Shown here piece by piece: positions 29,510-39,627 of a stretch of 64,000 nt of DNA. Every line of letters begins with the position of its first letter. The first letter of the stretch is position 1. The stretch is taken from NCBI GenBank assembly GCA_027603945.1, contig JADIIU010000009.1, positions 142,368 through 206,367 on the forward strand, written 5' to 3'. Both the position numbers and the translations under genes were made by a program. The stretch comes from Terramyces sp. JEL0728. Its lineage: Eukaryota; Chytridiomycota; Chytridiomycetes; Rhizophydiales; Terramycetaceae. The notes beneath the pieces are model-generated. The model had not been told where the DNA came from. It saw only the letters and a list, made by a program, of their open reading frames with translations, and searched no databases.

Positions 29510-30772
29510 CTAGCAAGAGATTCCACAGACTGAATTCACCTCAGCAACACATCTAGAGTTCCAGCCTTTCTTTCCACAGTAGCTGTCCGAGGCAATAACT
29601 TGATCAGCGCAAGCATTGCAACCGGTTTGCAAGAAAGCGCCGGTAACACAAATATCATGCTTGCAACCAGTAGTAACAACGTCTGGAGAATCTTTTTGGC
29701 AATCGCCTAAACCGCAGACAGATTTTACTTCATCAACACAGTTTTGATCCCATTGAGTGGTGGAGCAGTAGCTATCAGCGGCGATAACTAAAGCGACACA
29801 GCTATCACATTTTTTAGACAATGGGCCACCGACAGAACATTTATCGTGAGCACATTTGGTAGGTGGGACAGGAACTTTTGTTGGGGTAGGACCAGCAGGG
29901 TTTGTGGTAACAGCTGGAACAGGTGGTGGAGTGCTGCCAGAGCATCCAGCGAATGCAGCGTTCAGCTGTTTAGCCAATCTGTAACCGCCTTTGGCCAATT
30001 GGATGTCAATGATTGGAGAAGCACCTTGATAGTAAGAGCCAGAGAAATCTTGGGATGGGTTGGCGTCGTATTTGGACCATACATAAGAGCATCCATACTT
30101 GTCGGAATCGACAGAGTAGTCAATGGATGCCAAATTGTTGCCATATTGAGATGCTGCGTTATATGGATGGGAAGAAATCCAGCTAGCAGCTTGTGATGCA
30201 TATTTGCCAGAAGAGATTCCTTGGATCAAACTGCTGACATAGGTAGATTGATCAGAGTTTGCAGCAATACGATCTTGGACCATTTCAGTGTCCCAGATAT
30301 GATGGAGATTGCTTTGCTTGCCATTGTAGCTGACCTTATCGCTGTTGCCACCTGTATCCCTGTTTGAGTTGTGAAGAGGTTGAGTGACATCCCCAAAAAA
30401 GTGGATCAAGAAGCGAAGGGCATCCAAGTTAGTTGAAGCGTCACAAAGCTGGCTTGTGTAAGTTTGGATGGCAGTATTGATACATCCGCCGTTTGGACAA
30501 TCTCTGCTTTCATCAAACCCGCAGGAAGTTGGAGGACTGTCTTGGATATCGACATAGTGCAAAGGCTTGGAGAATGCACCAGGAGCAGTGAATTTGTAGC
30601 TGTCAGCCCAAGTAGAGACAGATGCCATATCACCGTTCGACAAGATTTGACTGACAAAGGATTGAGCGTTGGAATCCAAGAAGCTTTGTGCAATAGATCC
30701 AACAATTTCATGTCCTTCTGTGCCCCAGGCGTTTACAGAAGAAGCCAAAAGCAATTGTACAATAGTATCCAT
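29510..30772 (-). CDS. Secreted S1/P1-type zinc nuclease B with two C-terminal Cys modules
   Basis: A 420-residue intronless paralogue of nuclease A. The signal peptide MDTIVQLLLASSVNA is followed by WGTEGHEIVGSIAQSFL; zinc ligands recur in STWADSYK, KPLHYVDIQD, FLIHFFGDVTQPLHNS and LHHIWDTEMV. After a Pro/Thr/Val linker there are two 50-residue cysteine modules (CAHDKCSVG...CDSCV...DSYC...WDQNCV, then CKHDICVTG...CNACADQVIASDSYC). The second-module gain is the main difference from A. The ATG at 30772 fits the signal peptide; the longer frame to 30862 begins with TTG. The modules may bind a wall or host polymer; this is inference. Confidence 0.92.
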   Translation of the reverse strand: MDTIVQLLLASSVNAWGTEGHEIVGSIAQSFLDSNAQSFVSQILSNGDMASVSTWADSYKFTAPGAFSKPLHYVDIQDSPPTSCGFDESRDCPNGGCINTAIQTYTSQLCDASTNLDALRFLIHFFGDVTQPLHNSNRDTGGNSDKVSYNGKQSNLHHIWDTEMVQDRIAANSDQSTYVSSLIQGISSGKYASQAASWISSHPYNAASQYGNNLASIDYSVDSDKYGCSYVWSKYDANPSQDFSGSYYQGASPIIDIQLAKGGYRLAKQLNAAFAGCSGSTPPPVPAVTTNPAGPTPTKVPVPPTKCAHDKCSVGGPLSKKCDSCVALVIAADSYCSTTQWDQNCVDEVKSVCGLGDCQKDSPDVVTTGCKHDICVTGAFLQTGCNACADQVIASDSYCGKKGWNSRCVAEVNSVCGISC

Positions 30773-31146
30773 ATATGATTTTGGAATTCGTTTTTCTTTA
30801 TATCCCCATTGAACACGTTCTTCGGTGCACCTGCTGTGTGACTTGAGCGAGAGGCAATGCACAAATCAATTCCCAAGCAGTCTCCAGCGTGGTCAACTTC
30901 TCGAAAGCTTGAAAGAAAATATTTTACGTTCTGATCAAAAACACAAACGACACTGTGTATTAACCAGTGTTTCTTTAATTTATCTGAGGTGCCAGGCTCA
31001 ATTTTCTCGTGGGGTCGTCGCCAAAAATGAACAAGAGCTGGGTAACAACGTGGTCAACAAAGAAAAATTCCCTAAACAATCAACACAAAGTAGTGATGGC
31101 CTTTCACAAAGCCTTGGAAATGCAGGGTAAGAGCAAGTACAGCATA
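30773..31146. promoter_or_regulatory. Upstream region of nuclease B, no gene seen
   Basis: A 374-bp stretch between nuclease B and the ADP-ribosylglycohydrolase gene, both on the minus strand. TTTATATCCCC lies about 25 bp upstream of the nuclease ATG and could be its TATA region. A 100-codon plus-strand frame at 30825-31130 lacks an ATG start and has no protein-like composition, so it is not called. Confidence 0.35.
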
Positions 31147-32457
31147 TTATTTTTTATTTGCAAGCAATAACGCTCTTAGAGCAATCGACCCTTTGTCCCA
31201 TTGTTCAACAGACTCGATTATTAGAGGATTAATGGCATGGTACCCGTAGAATGCACCAGATAGCTGACCAACGATAGCGGCGGTGGTATCGCAATCACCG
31301 CAATAATTGATTGCCTTTTCGATTGACTCATCAAATGAATTTGTATAATAGCAGCAATGTAGTGCGATCGCTAAAGCATCCATACAGAAAGACCCAAAAT
31401 ATCCCGCCGATACCGGATGTCCATTATAGCTCCGACCTCTAAGTTGGAGTGTGGTTGAAATTTGTATTGGCTTGTGCTTCCAATTCCAAACAGCTTCTGT
31501 GCTTTCAAGAGAACAGCTCGATTCGAGCAAGGAAACGAGCGCTAGTGTATCCTTGTCGTTATCAGAGATATATTCTGAAAGATATTCAGATATTGTCTGA
31601 TCAATCAAGGATTGCAACGTAATATTCGCTGGAGTGGGTACTGGCAATTGCAAAGCTTTTGTAATCAAGAAAGAATAGAATCCGCAGGTCTTTGTAGCTA
31701 ACTGACCTGGATGTGTGGTCAATGATTGTAATTCAGCATGTTTAATTGCATCCTGGATACTGTTTTGGAAGAAGATAGGAATTGGCGCTAAACGCATTAA
31801 ACTTCCATTTCCACTATCATTTGTTGGTTCCGGTGGGATATAAATTGGAGTTGGAACTTGATTGAAATTCAAACTTGATAACGATTTCTTGATATTCCCA
31901 CCTAGTCCTACTGAAAATTTGTTGTATCTTTCATCGTCATAATAGAAAGCGTTATTGTATCCATGAGCATACCAATTAAAGAATCTCGCTCTTAAATCCG
32001 ATCCATCGTAATTTTGCTTGCAAATCAGCGAATCTGCAATACATAGTGCCATTGAGGAATCATCAGTCCATTGACCTTTCTTTAGCTGAAAGGGATTATA
32101 GGGTTTATTCCATTGTAGATTTGCTCTGCTAGCCTCCGGTTTGAACGTAATAACCTCCCACATTGATTTTCCTTCATTTCCTTTTGGTAAATGAAACCTG
32201 GGGCTATTGGTTTCTGAACAAGGTTCAAATTCTAAAGGCGCTCCCATTGCATCTCCGCTAACAAGTCCCATCAAACTTCCAATTGATCTTGTTAATTCTG
32301 GCTTTTCTTTCAAAGCAGCATCAATTAATGTTTTGCTTTCTTGCAAAGTAATATCTCTGAATGGGTTGTAGATTTCTTGATGGCCTCCAACTACTGCAAG
32401 CTCCCGAATTTCAATTTTCAAAAGTGTTTCTTGCAGTAGTTTTTTGAATTCAGACAT
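31147..32457 (-). CDS. ADP-ribosylglycohydrolase family protein
   Basis: A 436-residue intronless protein. The family landmarks are GLVSGDAMGAPLEFEP, QWTDDSSMALCIADSL (metal-binding TDD), NGSLMRLAPI, LTTHPGQLA and YCGDCDTTAAIVGQLSGAFY (second metal site). Enzymes of this family remove ADP-ribose from proteins or small molecules; in bacteria DraG reactivates nitrogenase reductase, and in eukaryotes ARH1/ARH3 act on Arg or Ser. The sequence alone does not tell which linkage is cut. The N-terminal 50 residues precede the domain and are helical. TTTATAAATG at about 32478-32487 may be the TATA region. Confidence 0.9.
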   Translation of the reverse strand: MSEFKKLLQETLLKIEIRELAVVGGHQEIYNPFRDITLQESKTLIDAALKEKPELTRSIGSLMGLVSGDAMGAPLEFEPCSETNSPRFHLPKGNEGKSMWEVITFKPEASRANLQWNKPYNPFQLKKGQWTDDSSMALCIADSLICKQNYDGSDLRARFFNWYAHGYNNAFYYDDERYNKFSVGLGGNIKKSLSSLNFNQVPTPIYIPPEPTNDSGNGSLMRLAPIPIFFQNSIQDAIKHAELQSLTTHPGQLATKTCGFYSFLITKALQLPVPTPANITLQSLIDQTISEYLSEYISDNDKDTLALVSLLESSCSLESTEAVWNWKHKPIQISTTLQLRGRSYNGHPVSAGYFGSFCMDALAIALHCCYYTNSFDESIEKAINYCGDCDTTAAIVGQLSGAFYGYHAINPLIIESVEQWDKGSIALRALLLANKK

Positions 32458-32640
32458 AGTTTTTGGAGGAGGCGGTGGTTTATAAATGCCTGATGACTAA
32501 TATGATACGTGTACAATGTGCATACCGATCAACCTCCAATAAGTGCCGACTAGTGCAATCCACCAAATTACTATTATGCTACTATTTCTATTCGTGGAGA
32601 GCAATATCCACGCTCTAAACACAGCTACGAATTTGCCGTA

Positions 32641-34604
32641 ATGCCTGTAAATGCAGTCCAGTCAGTGGGTATTAGCTATTTAATACAGAAAAGGTCTCAT
32701 TATCTGCCAGTAGTGCAGCGCTGCCAAAGCTTGTGCCGCAGAAACAACCACAATTTGATTTTAATGGAATTGGAATATCTACAGTACCTATTGCAGGAAT
32801 AGAACGCCAAGCTCCTCGATCGCAATTGAGAGAACCACAAGTAAAACCAACTGCGGTACTAAAGCCCATCAGAAAAGCACCGTCGGCGTCAAATATTACA
32901 TCCACAGAATTGAAGAAGCCAGCAAGATTGGAGAAGAAGGCCTCAACGGGCCCTAGATTGGTGACTCCGACAGTTGTCGATAAACAAAAGATATATGCAG
33001 ATTCCAGTATGACAGCACTAATCAACAGAAAACAGAGTAAAAGAAATGCTGGAAAGGTACAAATCCTCAACGACACAAAAAGAGCAAGTTGTCAAAGCAA
33101 TCAAAAAGAAAAAGTTGGAGAAACCAGGCACTCCAGATTTGACAGTGACAGAAGGGCTGGATAAAATCAACGAACGACTAAAGGCGAATAACGGAATAGG
33201 TACCCTATAGTAATTCAGAAAAGCGAGCAGCGACGGTGCAAAATGCGCTATTGAAATTGATCAACTTGGACAATGATGAAATGTTTGCAAATGAAGTGGA
33301 CGAATTGGAAGACATGATGCCTGAGATCGAACATGAATTAAATGATCTATTCAGTTCAAAGGTAAATCCTGTGTTGCTTTCTTCAATGCCAAAACCAGAA
33401 CGGTTGCATCCTGGTCCAGATGCAAAGTTTGACGACGAAGAATTGAATCAACTTGCTTCCAAAATGCAACGAGCACAGAGCTACGATAAATTGATCTCAA
33501 CTGTTCAATTACCAAAGAAGACGCTCGTTCCGATTGGAAAAAGAAGAGGATGTACAAAATTATTTATCTAGTTTCTACCGCAAATATTATTGAAGAAGAA
33601 GAGAATAGTAATGTGAATATAGTTCCTCCAGAAATGAAATTTTACGAAGACTTTGAATATTTACTACAAAGACAAATGAAAGTGGAAAATATGGCTTTAT
33701 CGTCCCTGAGTAAGATGGACATGAACATTCAAACAAAAGACATTGCTAGATTTCCCCGCCATCAAATTATTACTTTAGTGTGGAATCTTTTTATACATCT
33801 GAAGCAGTCTAAAGATCGATTGATTGACGTTGCCTGGATCGGTAATGTAAAAGATGTTATGAGTAAGAAATGGCTGATATAGATGAAACGGCCGCTTTGG
33901 AGACTGAATATTCGCAAAATATAAAGCTTGCTTTGGGAAGGTTGAGTAGGAAACAGTTTATCAATCTAAAGGCAATTATTGGACACATGAAAAGGTAGAA
34001 ACCAACTGAAAATAGAATCATCGGCGTTTGCAGTGATCCGATCGCTGATTTGAAAAAATTAACTAAAGGGATGGCTTATTTATTTGGAACGCTAGTTTTT
34101 CGCCCGCCACTGAATGTTCCATATACCCCAAATATTGAAATCCAATTACCTTCAAGATGGCCAAAAATTAATTTGGAAGAAAGAAATTCGTTTGTTGTTG
34201 GTGGGCTGTCAAATAATACGTCTTCCAACGACCTATTAACCAACATGCACAAAAATGTGTCTTTCAAGGAGGTTATGCATATATTGAAGAAAACAAACTC
34301 TGAACCAATAGAAATGCCAGAAATCCCTCCATTTGTGCCTAACGAAGATTCCCTGCATTCCATGGTGGACATTACGTCGATAGACGACGTGGAAGAATCG
34401 TACGAGCTTTTCAAAAAAGCTGCAGATATAGACGAAACAGAAGAGTCCATATCCTATGGCTGGAATGTTAAATATGAACAACTGGAGACAGTTCTGTATG
34501 AGCAGCACTACCCGTTAACAGTGTACAGCCAAACAATCGACTTGCTCATCAGATTTTGGGATTTTGCTTTTGCAACATTTGAAGCAAAGAAATCTGGGGT
34601 ATAA
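32641..34604 (+). CDS. Coiled-coil protein, paralogue 1, seven exons
   Basis: About 610 residues after removing six introns of 19-28 nt (the first two near 32669-32688 and 33057-33084). The N-terminus is low complexity (Lys/Pro/Ser), then helical segments follow (LKLINLDNDEMFANEVDELE; YEDFEYLLQRQMKVENMALS; GHMKRIIGVCSDPIADLKKL). The C-terminal helix is QTIDLLIRFWDFAFATFEAK. The same order occurs in the downstream gene (FRDFQALLDRQHKLE; GHMKRTVGVCSESILG; ERALHIILLFWDSIFSL), so the two are tandem paralogues. The family is not recognised with confidence; a CCDC87-type flagellar protein is possible. Nearby DNAI7 and ARMC9 make a flagellar role plausible but unproven. Confidence 0.6.
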
Positions 34605-34687
34605 ATTTACTATATAATTAAATATATTGAATGGAATAATTTATTTTTGGGGTGGAGTAAATTTAATACAATCCATTTGAATTATTG

Positions 34688-37573
34688 ATGACTTCAGACT
34701 TTAATCAAGTTATTAAACGAAGATGGAAGTTTGAATTACCAGCACTGCCCATTAGTAGACCAGTAACACGTCAGATTCCAAAAACGCCAAAAATGGTTGG
34801 CGTATTCAGCGAATATATAATGAATGTACATGATTACAGTCGCCCTGTTACGCATCACCAAGTAAGAACACCTAAAAAACCAGCTACTGCGAAAATGAAA
34901 GTCTTCAATACTGGTGGAGTGGATGTTGTTGATTACCAGTTTTTGATACCTAAAAGATTTGAATCAGGAGATTACAAAGTATGTATTGGATATAATGTGC
35001 AAAATCCTCCGAAAAAAGCAGGATATATCCAAGACGGATACATCATTCCTTGGAAACCACCAGAAATCAAAGAAAACCCCAAATTTCAGTACCTAAAGAA
35101 AAAAAAGGAAATGCCAAGGCTGGTAAAGACTGCTGCGATAGTCGTGGACCAACCAGTTCCTCCTGAGCCGTCAGAACAGTCAAGCTATGGCCATGATATA
35201 GAACTACAACCTCAGCACCTGGAATTGCCAAAAACTCCAAACTTACCAAAAACTTCAAACTTACTAAAAACTCCTAAACCCCGGGAATCCCAAATAATCA
35301 GTCATCACGTTGAGTTTGATCTGTCGGAAGAGCAGTTTAGATCTGAAGACACATTCCTTCCATTAATCAAGCATGCATCTTCTGCGCCAGCACCGAAAAA
35401 GAGGGTACAGAGGAGAGCATCTACTCCTATCTTTGAAGATATAATTATTGACAAAAGCTTAGCAAGACGAAAAGCCAAAGAAATGGCAGAGAAGCAAAAA
35501 CAGTTGATTTCAAATGCATTAAAGTTCTATGGAGATTTGAAAAATCAAGGACTTTCTTTCAAAGACATGGATTTAATGGGCAGTCTAAATGGAAACCTTC
35601 AAGAAGCATTGATGAAAAACTTGGAACGCTGCAGTCCAAAGTCACGAACCTTTATTTTCAAATCTATTCTTGAGGGGCATGAATTGGAAGATATCATGAA
35701 TATTGCTCCTGAAATGGCCAGACCTATAGACGAATACGACGAAATGATGGCCAGAGATTCAGTAATTATGTATAAATTGCCAACCCCTAACCATGCTGAA
35801 GAAGTATTTATTCCTGAAACATACAGAAAATTAAGCTCAACCATCAAGATTCAGCACAAAACTCTTGTGCCTACCAGAAAGCAAATGAAAAGGGAAGAGG
35901 GCTTTGAAGAAGAACAAGGAAATATGAGTAAATTCTTTAGAGATTTTCAAGCATTGTTGGACAGACAACATAAACTGGAGAGAGAAGCTGTTGCAATGAT
36001 CGGCAATTTTCAAACGGACTTGGAAACAAGAACTATTGCCAGATACCCACTTGATGATTTGCTGAAATTAATTTGGAATCAATTCAACCACCTGAAAGAT
36101 TCATATGAAGATATAGTTCCTGCTGCTACCGTTCAAGCATTTTATGGCCGAATGCGTAATATATTATTAATTACAGATGGTTTTCCAAATGATGATGTGC
36201 AACATGCTGAATTCATCAAAGAACAGATCAAGTCTTTGGACCGCCGCTGCTATATATATTTGAAAGCGTTTACTGGACATATGAAAAGAACCGTTGGCGT
36301 ATGTAGCGAATCAATATTGGGTGGGCCGCACCGATTATGTCTTGGATTGTCAAAATTGTTTGGGAATTTAATTTTTAGAACTGCAATGCCCAAAACCGAT
36401 GATGTCTATGTTTTGCCCAGTTTAGCGATAAGGAAAATCGATTTCAGTGACGAAAATATAGGGTTATCTGCTGAAAACGAACTGGACAAGACTTTGAAAA
36501 AAGACAATTTCTGGGATGAAGATGATATTAAGGAAGGACCCACACCGCTGCTTGTAGAGAATCCTTTGCCTATAACGTCTGATTCAACAGCTGCACCAGA
36601 AATTGTTACAAAACCTGAAATTATTTCCAAACCACATCAAACAGTACCTAATTTGGAGCATCTAAAAGAACCTAAATCGGAACAAACAGACGACCCGTTA
36701 TTGCGAGAGATCCTACAGCAACATGGAGTGAATTTGGGTAATTTGAGCCAAAGTGAAAAGGCATTATTTAATCCTGAAGAAAAACGCGAACAAGAACCAG
36801 CTCCAACTCCAGCGTCTGCACTGGAACCATTATATGCAATAGAGCAAAAATCTGAAGAAGATCTACTCCATTTGAACACCAAGCTTGCAAATCCAAACAC
36901 AAAATCAATAGATCTAATTGAAAAGCACAAGGTCGAACTCGAGTTATTCGAATGGGATAAAATGGGCAAAGAAGAGTTATCATTACAGGTATTTCAAGAG
37001 GAATATTGCTTGAATGCCTATGAACGGGCATTGCATATAATTCTATTATTTTGGGATTCCATTTTCAGTTTAGACAGAGAGGATGATGGCAGACATAGCG
37101 GCAAAGTTTTGGAGAGACCAGTACTCCACAAAATGAAAACCTCAAAAGAAAACGAAAAACTTGCTGAAAAAAGTAATGGACACAGTGTGCCGGCATCTTC
37201 TGTGCAATTTGAGCAGGTTCTTGTGAATGGCAAAGAAATGATTGTGGAGAACTCGAATGAAAATCATGCTCATAGACCTAGATCAACACATAATCCTCGG
37301 CCCAAATCAACTAGAACTGCTCATTCGCATAGTGATCATGTGCATCTACCCCAGCTAATTGACAGCTTTCGTGTAAATAGCCCAAGGTCCACCAGGGCAC
37401 ATCAAAAGAGTGGACATGTAACATTAGAACAAATCAATCAACCATTTCTTGTAGTTGGCGACACGCTGCCAGTAATTGATGGCACCAGATCCCCAACATT
37501 GCGGCCAGGTTCTGTCAGGAGTGTTTCTCGAAGAATAGCACTGGAAATGAAAGACGAGGCGGTAAATTATTAA
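34688..37573 (+). CDS. Coiled-coil protein, paralogue 2, intronless, 961 residues
   Basis: A single open frame from the ATG at 34688. The N-terminus is basic (RRWKFELPALPISRPVTRQI); a Pro/Lys-rich linker follows with a LPKTPNLPKTSNLLKTPKP repeat, then helical segments shared with paralogue 1, a Pro/Glu-rich linker, and a His/Arg/Ser tail (HRPRSTHNPRPKSTRTAHSH). It is about 350 residues longer than paralogue 1 and has none of its introns. No catalytic motif is visible. Convergent with the Golgi membrane protein gene, 19 bp between stops. Likely a scaffold; flagellar association is only suggested by neighbours. Confidence 0.65.
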   Translation: MTSDFNQVIKRRWKFELPALPISRPVTRQIPKTPKMVGVFSEYIMNVHDYSRPVTHHQVRTPKKPATAKMKVFNTGGVDVVDYQFLIPKRFESGDYKVCIGYNVQNPPKKAGYIQDGYIIPWKPPEIKENPKFQYLKKKKEMPRLVKTAAIVVDQPVPPEPSEQSSYGHDIELQPQHLELPKTPNLPKTSNLLKTPKPRESQIISHHVEFDLSEEQFRSEDTFLPLIKHASSAPAPKKRVQRRASTPIFEDIIIDKSLARRKAKEMAEKQKQLISNALKFYGDLKNQGLSFKDMDLMGSLNGNLQEALMKNLERCSPKSRTFIFKSILEGHELEDIMNIAPEMARPIDEYDEMMARDSVIMYKLPTPNHAEEVFIPETYRKLSSTIKIQHKTLVPTRKQMKREEGFEEEQGNMSKFFRDFQALLDRQHKLEREAVAMIGNFQTDLETRTIARYPLDDLLKLIWNQFNHLKDSYEDIVPAATVQAFYGRMRNILLITDGFPNDDVQHAEFIKEQIKSLDRRCYIYLKAFTGHMKRTVGVCSESILGGPHRLCLGLSKLFGNLIFRTAMPKTDDVYVLPSLAIRKIDFSDENIGLSAENELDKTLKKDNFWDEDDIKEGPTPLLVENPLPITSDSTAAPEIVTKPEIISKPHQTVPNLEHLKEPKSEQTDDPLLREILQQHGVNLGNLSQSEKALFNPEEKREQEPAPTPASALEPLYAIEQKSEEDLLHLNTKLANPNTKSIDLIEKHKVELELFEWDKMGKEELSLQVFQEEYCLNAYERALHIILLFWDSIFSLDREDDGRHSGKVLERPVLHKMKTSKENEKLAEKSNGHSVPASSVQFEQVLVNGKEMIVENSNENHAHRPRSTHNPRPKSTRTAHSHSDHVHLPQLIDSFRVNSPRSTRAHQKSGHVTLEQINQPFLVVGDTLPVIDGTRSPTLRPGSVRSVSRRIALEMKDEAVNY

Positions 37574-37592
37574 ATTCCACTTAATACATTTA

Positions 37593-38891
37593 TTAATCAA
37601 GTTCAAATCTTTCTGCGACTACATTCAAAGCTTTTTCTTTGGCTGATTTAACAGGTTTCACGATTTCTGACAGTCCTCTGTTGAAATCTTTCAGCAGGAA
37701 TATGGACACAGTTAATGTCAAGAAAGAGCTCAACAACTGCACGGTTTCTAGGTTAGATATCAATTACCAAAAGTTGTCAGCCAGATTATGGTAGATTTAA
37801 AAGTGTCTTCCTTGGTGCCAAATGATTCGTAGTAGATGTAACAAATAACTGCAACATTTGCAGCTATAAAAACATAAAATACGGATATCTGTCGCATCGA
37901 GGCCAAAGTCGCTCCAAAATAGCCTGCCAAGTAATACATTGTGGTGGCTGCGACTACTATCAAAGCATATAAAGCGAGAATTCCAGCGGATAGCGGAGTC
38001 CCGTTTACTTTACGGTGGAAATAAAATGCTGTAAGAGCCTGGGTCATCAAACCAAGAAAGAAAAACGAATTGAGTTTCAGCAACAAAACGAAAATATGAT
38101 ATCTTTGCAGTATTTCTACGGTTAACGAAATCAACTCTTTTTGCCGATATCAGCTCCATGGGTTTCATACACTGACCATCCATGTTGCCGATAGCATTTG
38201 TACGAAAAATACATCCCGATAATATTGAACATGAACAACACTACAACAATTGCAATTTCCAGATAGAGCATGATGTCAAATAAATATAGTTTAGAGTCAA
38301 TGTCGGAAGATACATCTGCCAAAGACTTTGCTCCAACAACACTCCCATTATCCACCGGCTGGAAGTAACAGAAGGTTTTTAAATTTCCCAAAGCCGCTGT
38401 ATCTCCTGCTTTATAGTAATATTGGAATTTGTTGACACAGTCCCACAAATGGTTTGTCTGGTATATTTCTACATTAATGGCATGGTACGAATCAAAGAGT
38501 ATCCTAAATTCATTGTGTTGAATAGCGCAACAGCTAGTACTTGCATGGTGTTTAAATGCAGGTTGGCATCGTATGCCCCGATATATTGAAATGCCAGTCC
38601 AAATATGAATAAGCTGAAATAAACTATAATCATGGACGAAGCTCCAGATTTTTCTGTCTATTAAAATAACAAACCTGCTTCAAATGTTGCGTTTATGAAA
38701 TAAAGTGAATTTGCAATTACAATTCCTTCCAGCACAGTTCCAATTACGAATAGCAATAGCGATAATGTAACATTGTACTTGGCCCAGTTCCTCACTTTAT
38801 CCTCCGGCATCATCTTTTTAAATAATACAACCCCCATTGCAATTTTTAAAGTTTTTGGCGTGGAAGTTTTTTCGGAATTTACAAAAATCAT
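37593..38891 (-). CDS. Fungal UPF0658-like Golgi membrane protein, five exons
   Basis: A polytopic protein of about 405 residues with seven or more predicted helices (for example YNVTLSLLLFVIGTVLEGIV, IIVYFSLFIFGLAFQYIGAY, IAIVVVLFMFNIIGMYFSYK, LNSFFFLGLMTQALTAFYFH). The central motif HGWSVYETHGADIGKKEILQ followed by RYHIFVLLLK resembles the conserved GWSVYKxIGADxxxRxMYRxYQIFxxLLK of fungal UPF0658 Golgi proteins. Introns are 38654-38674, 38469-38488, 38116-38135 (GTTGAT start) and 37748-37767. Molecular function is unknown in the family. The C-terminus is cytoplasmic and basic. Confidence 0.75.
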
Positions 38892-38948
38892 GGAGCTTCA
38901 AACCACGAAATCAATTGGACAGACAGTTATCTTTGAATTTATTGAAAA

Positions 38949-39462
38949 TCATTCTGCTGGTTCATGTCTCAAGCTTGCTATTCGTTCTTTGGCATAATTT
39001 AGCCTGTCAGCGCGTAATGCTTCAGCAAGCTCCAACTTTAAATCAAGCTCATGCTTTGCAGCATGCGCAAGTGATTCTTCAAGCTTTTCGTCCATCTGTC
39101 TTCTTTCGCGAACAACTACTATAAAATATTCAATTACGCTCAACATCATAGTTAAAGTTTCTGGCGTGTTCTTTGACGTATTCAATTGAATCTTCCCTTC
39201 TAGCAGTTGCTCTGTTTTGCTTTGTGAACATTTCTTCATTCAGGGTTGCATTGGATTCTTGTTTTTCACGTTCAGATAGAAGCTGTCTGGTTTTTACAGC
39301 GTCAAAGTGATCACTATCCAACTTGATGTCTCTCAGCGATGCTCTTCTCTCTTGGGCTTTGTTTAATTTCTCATCAATTTCCTGTCGAAGCTTTTCAGCT
39401 TCCAATTCCCTGGTTTCGTCTCTTCGAGTGCGGTTTCCTGATGCAGATTCACCGTGTTCCAT
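38949..39462 (-). CDS. Stathmin-like charged coiled-coil protein, two exons
   Basis: About 163 residues, almost wholly helical and charged: RELEAEKLRQEIDEKLNKAQ followed by ERRASLRDIKL, then EMFTKQNRATARREDSIEYV, then RQMDEKLEESLAHAAKHELD. The pattern EKLxxAxERRxSL and the second, similar repeat resemble the tubulin-binding repeats of stathmin (KLEAAEERRKS). A 22-nt intron at 39116-39137 joins the two halves. Stathmins bind tubulin dimers and promote microtubule disassembly; the assignment rests on pattern, and a generic coiled coil is the alternative. Confidence 0.45.
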
Positions 39463-39627
39463 TTTAAAAGATACACCAACAGATTAGCTCCAAGTATACC
39501 TTTCTTTTCTTGCTCGTGATGATCCTTCATAGTTACTCAGGGTGGCAATAATTTCAATGACATTTTTATGCAAAAAAGGGGGTGGGTTTACAATCATTGT
39601 TCCGGTGAGCAAGCGCAGGAGGTGAAT

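Noticed and set aside
30825..31130. A 101-codon plus-strand frame upstream of nuclease B
   Set aside because: No ATG start, no protein-like composition and no family resemblance.
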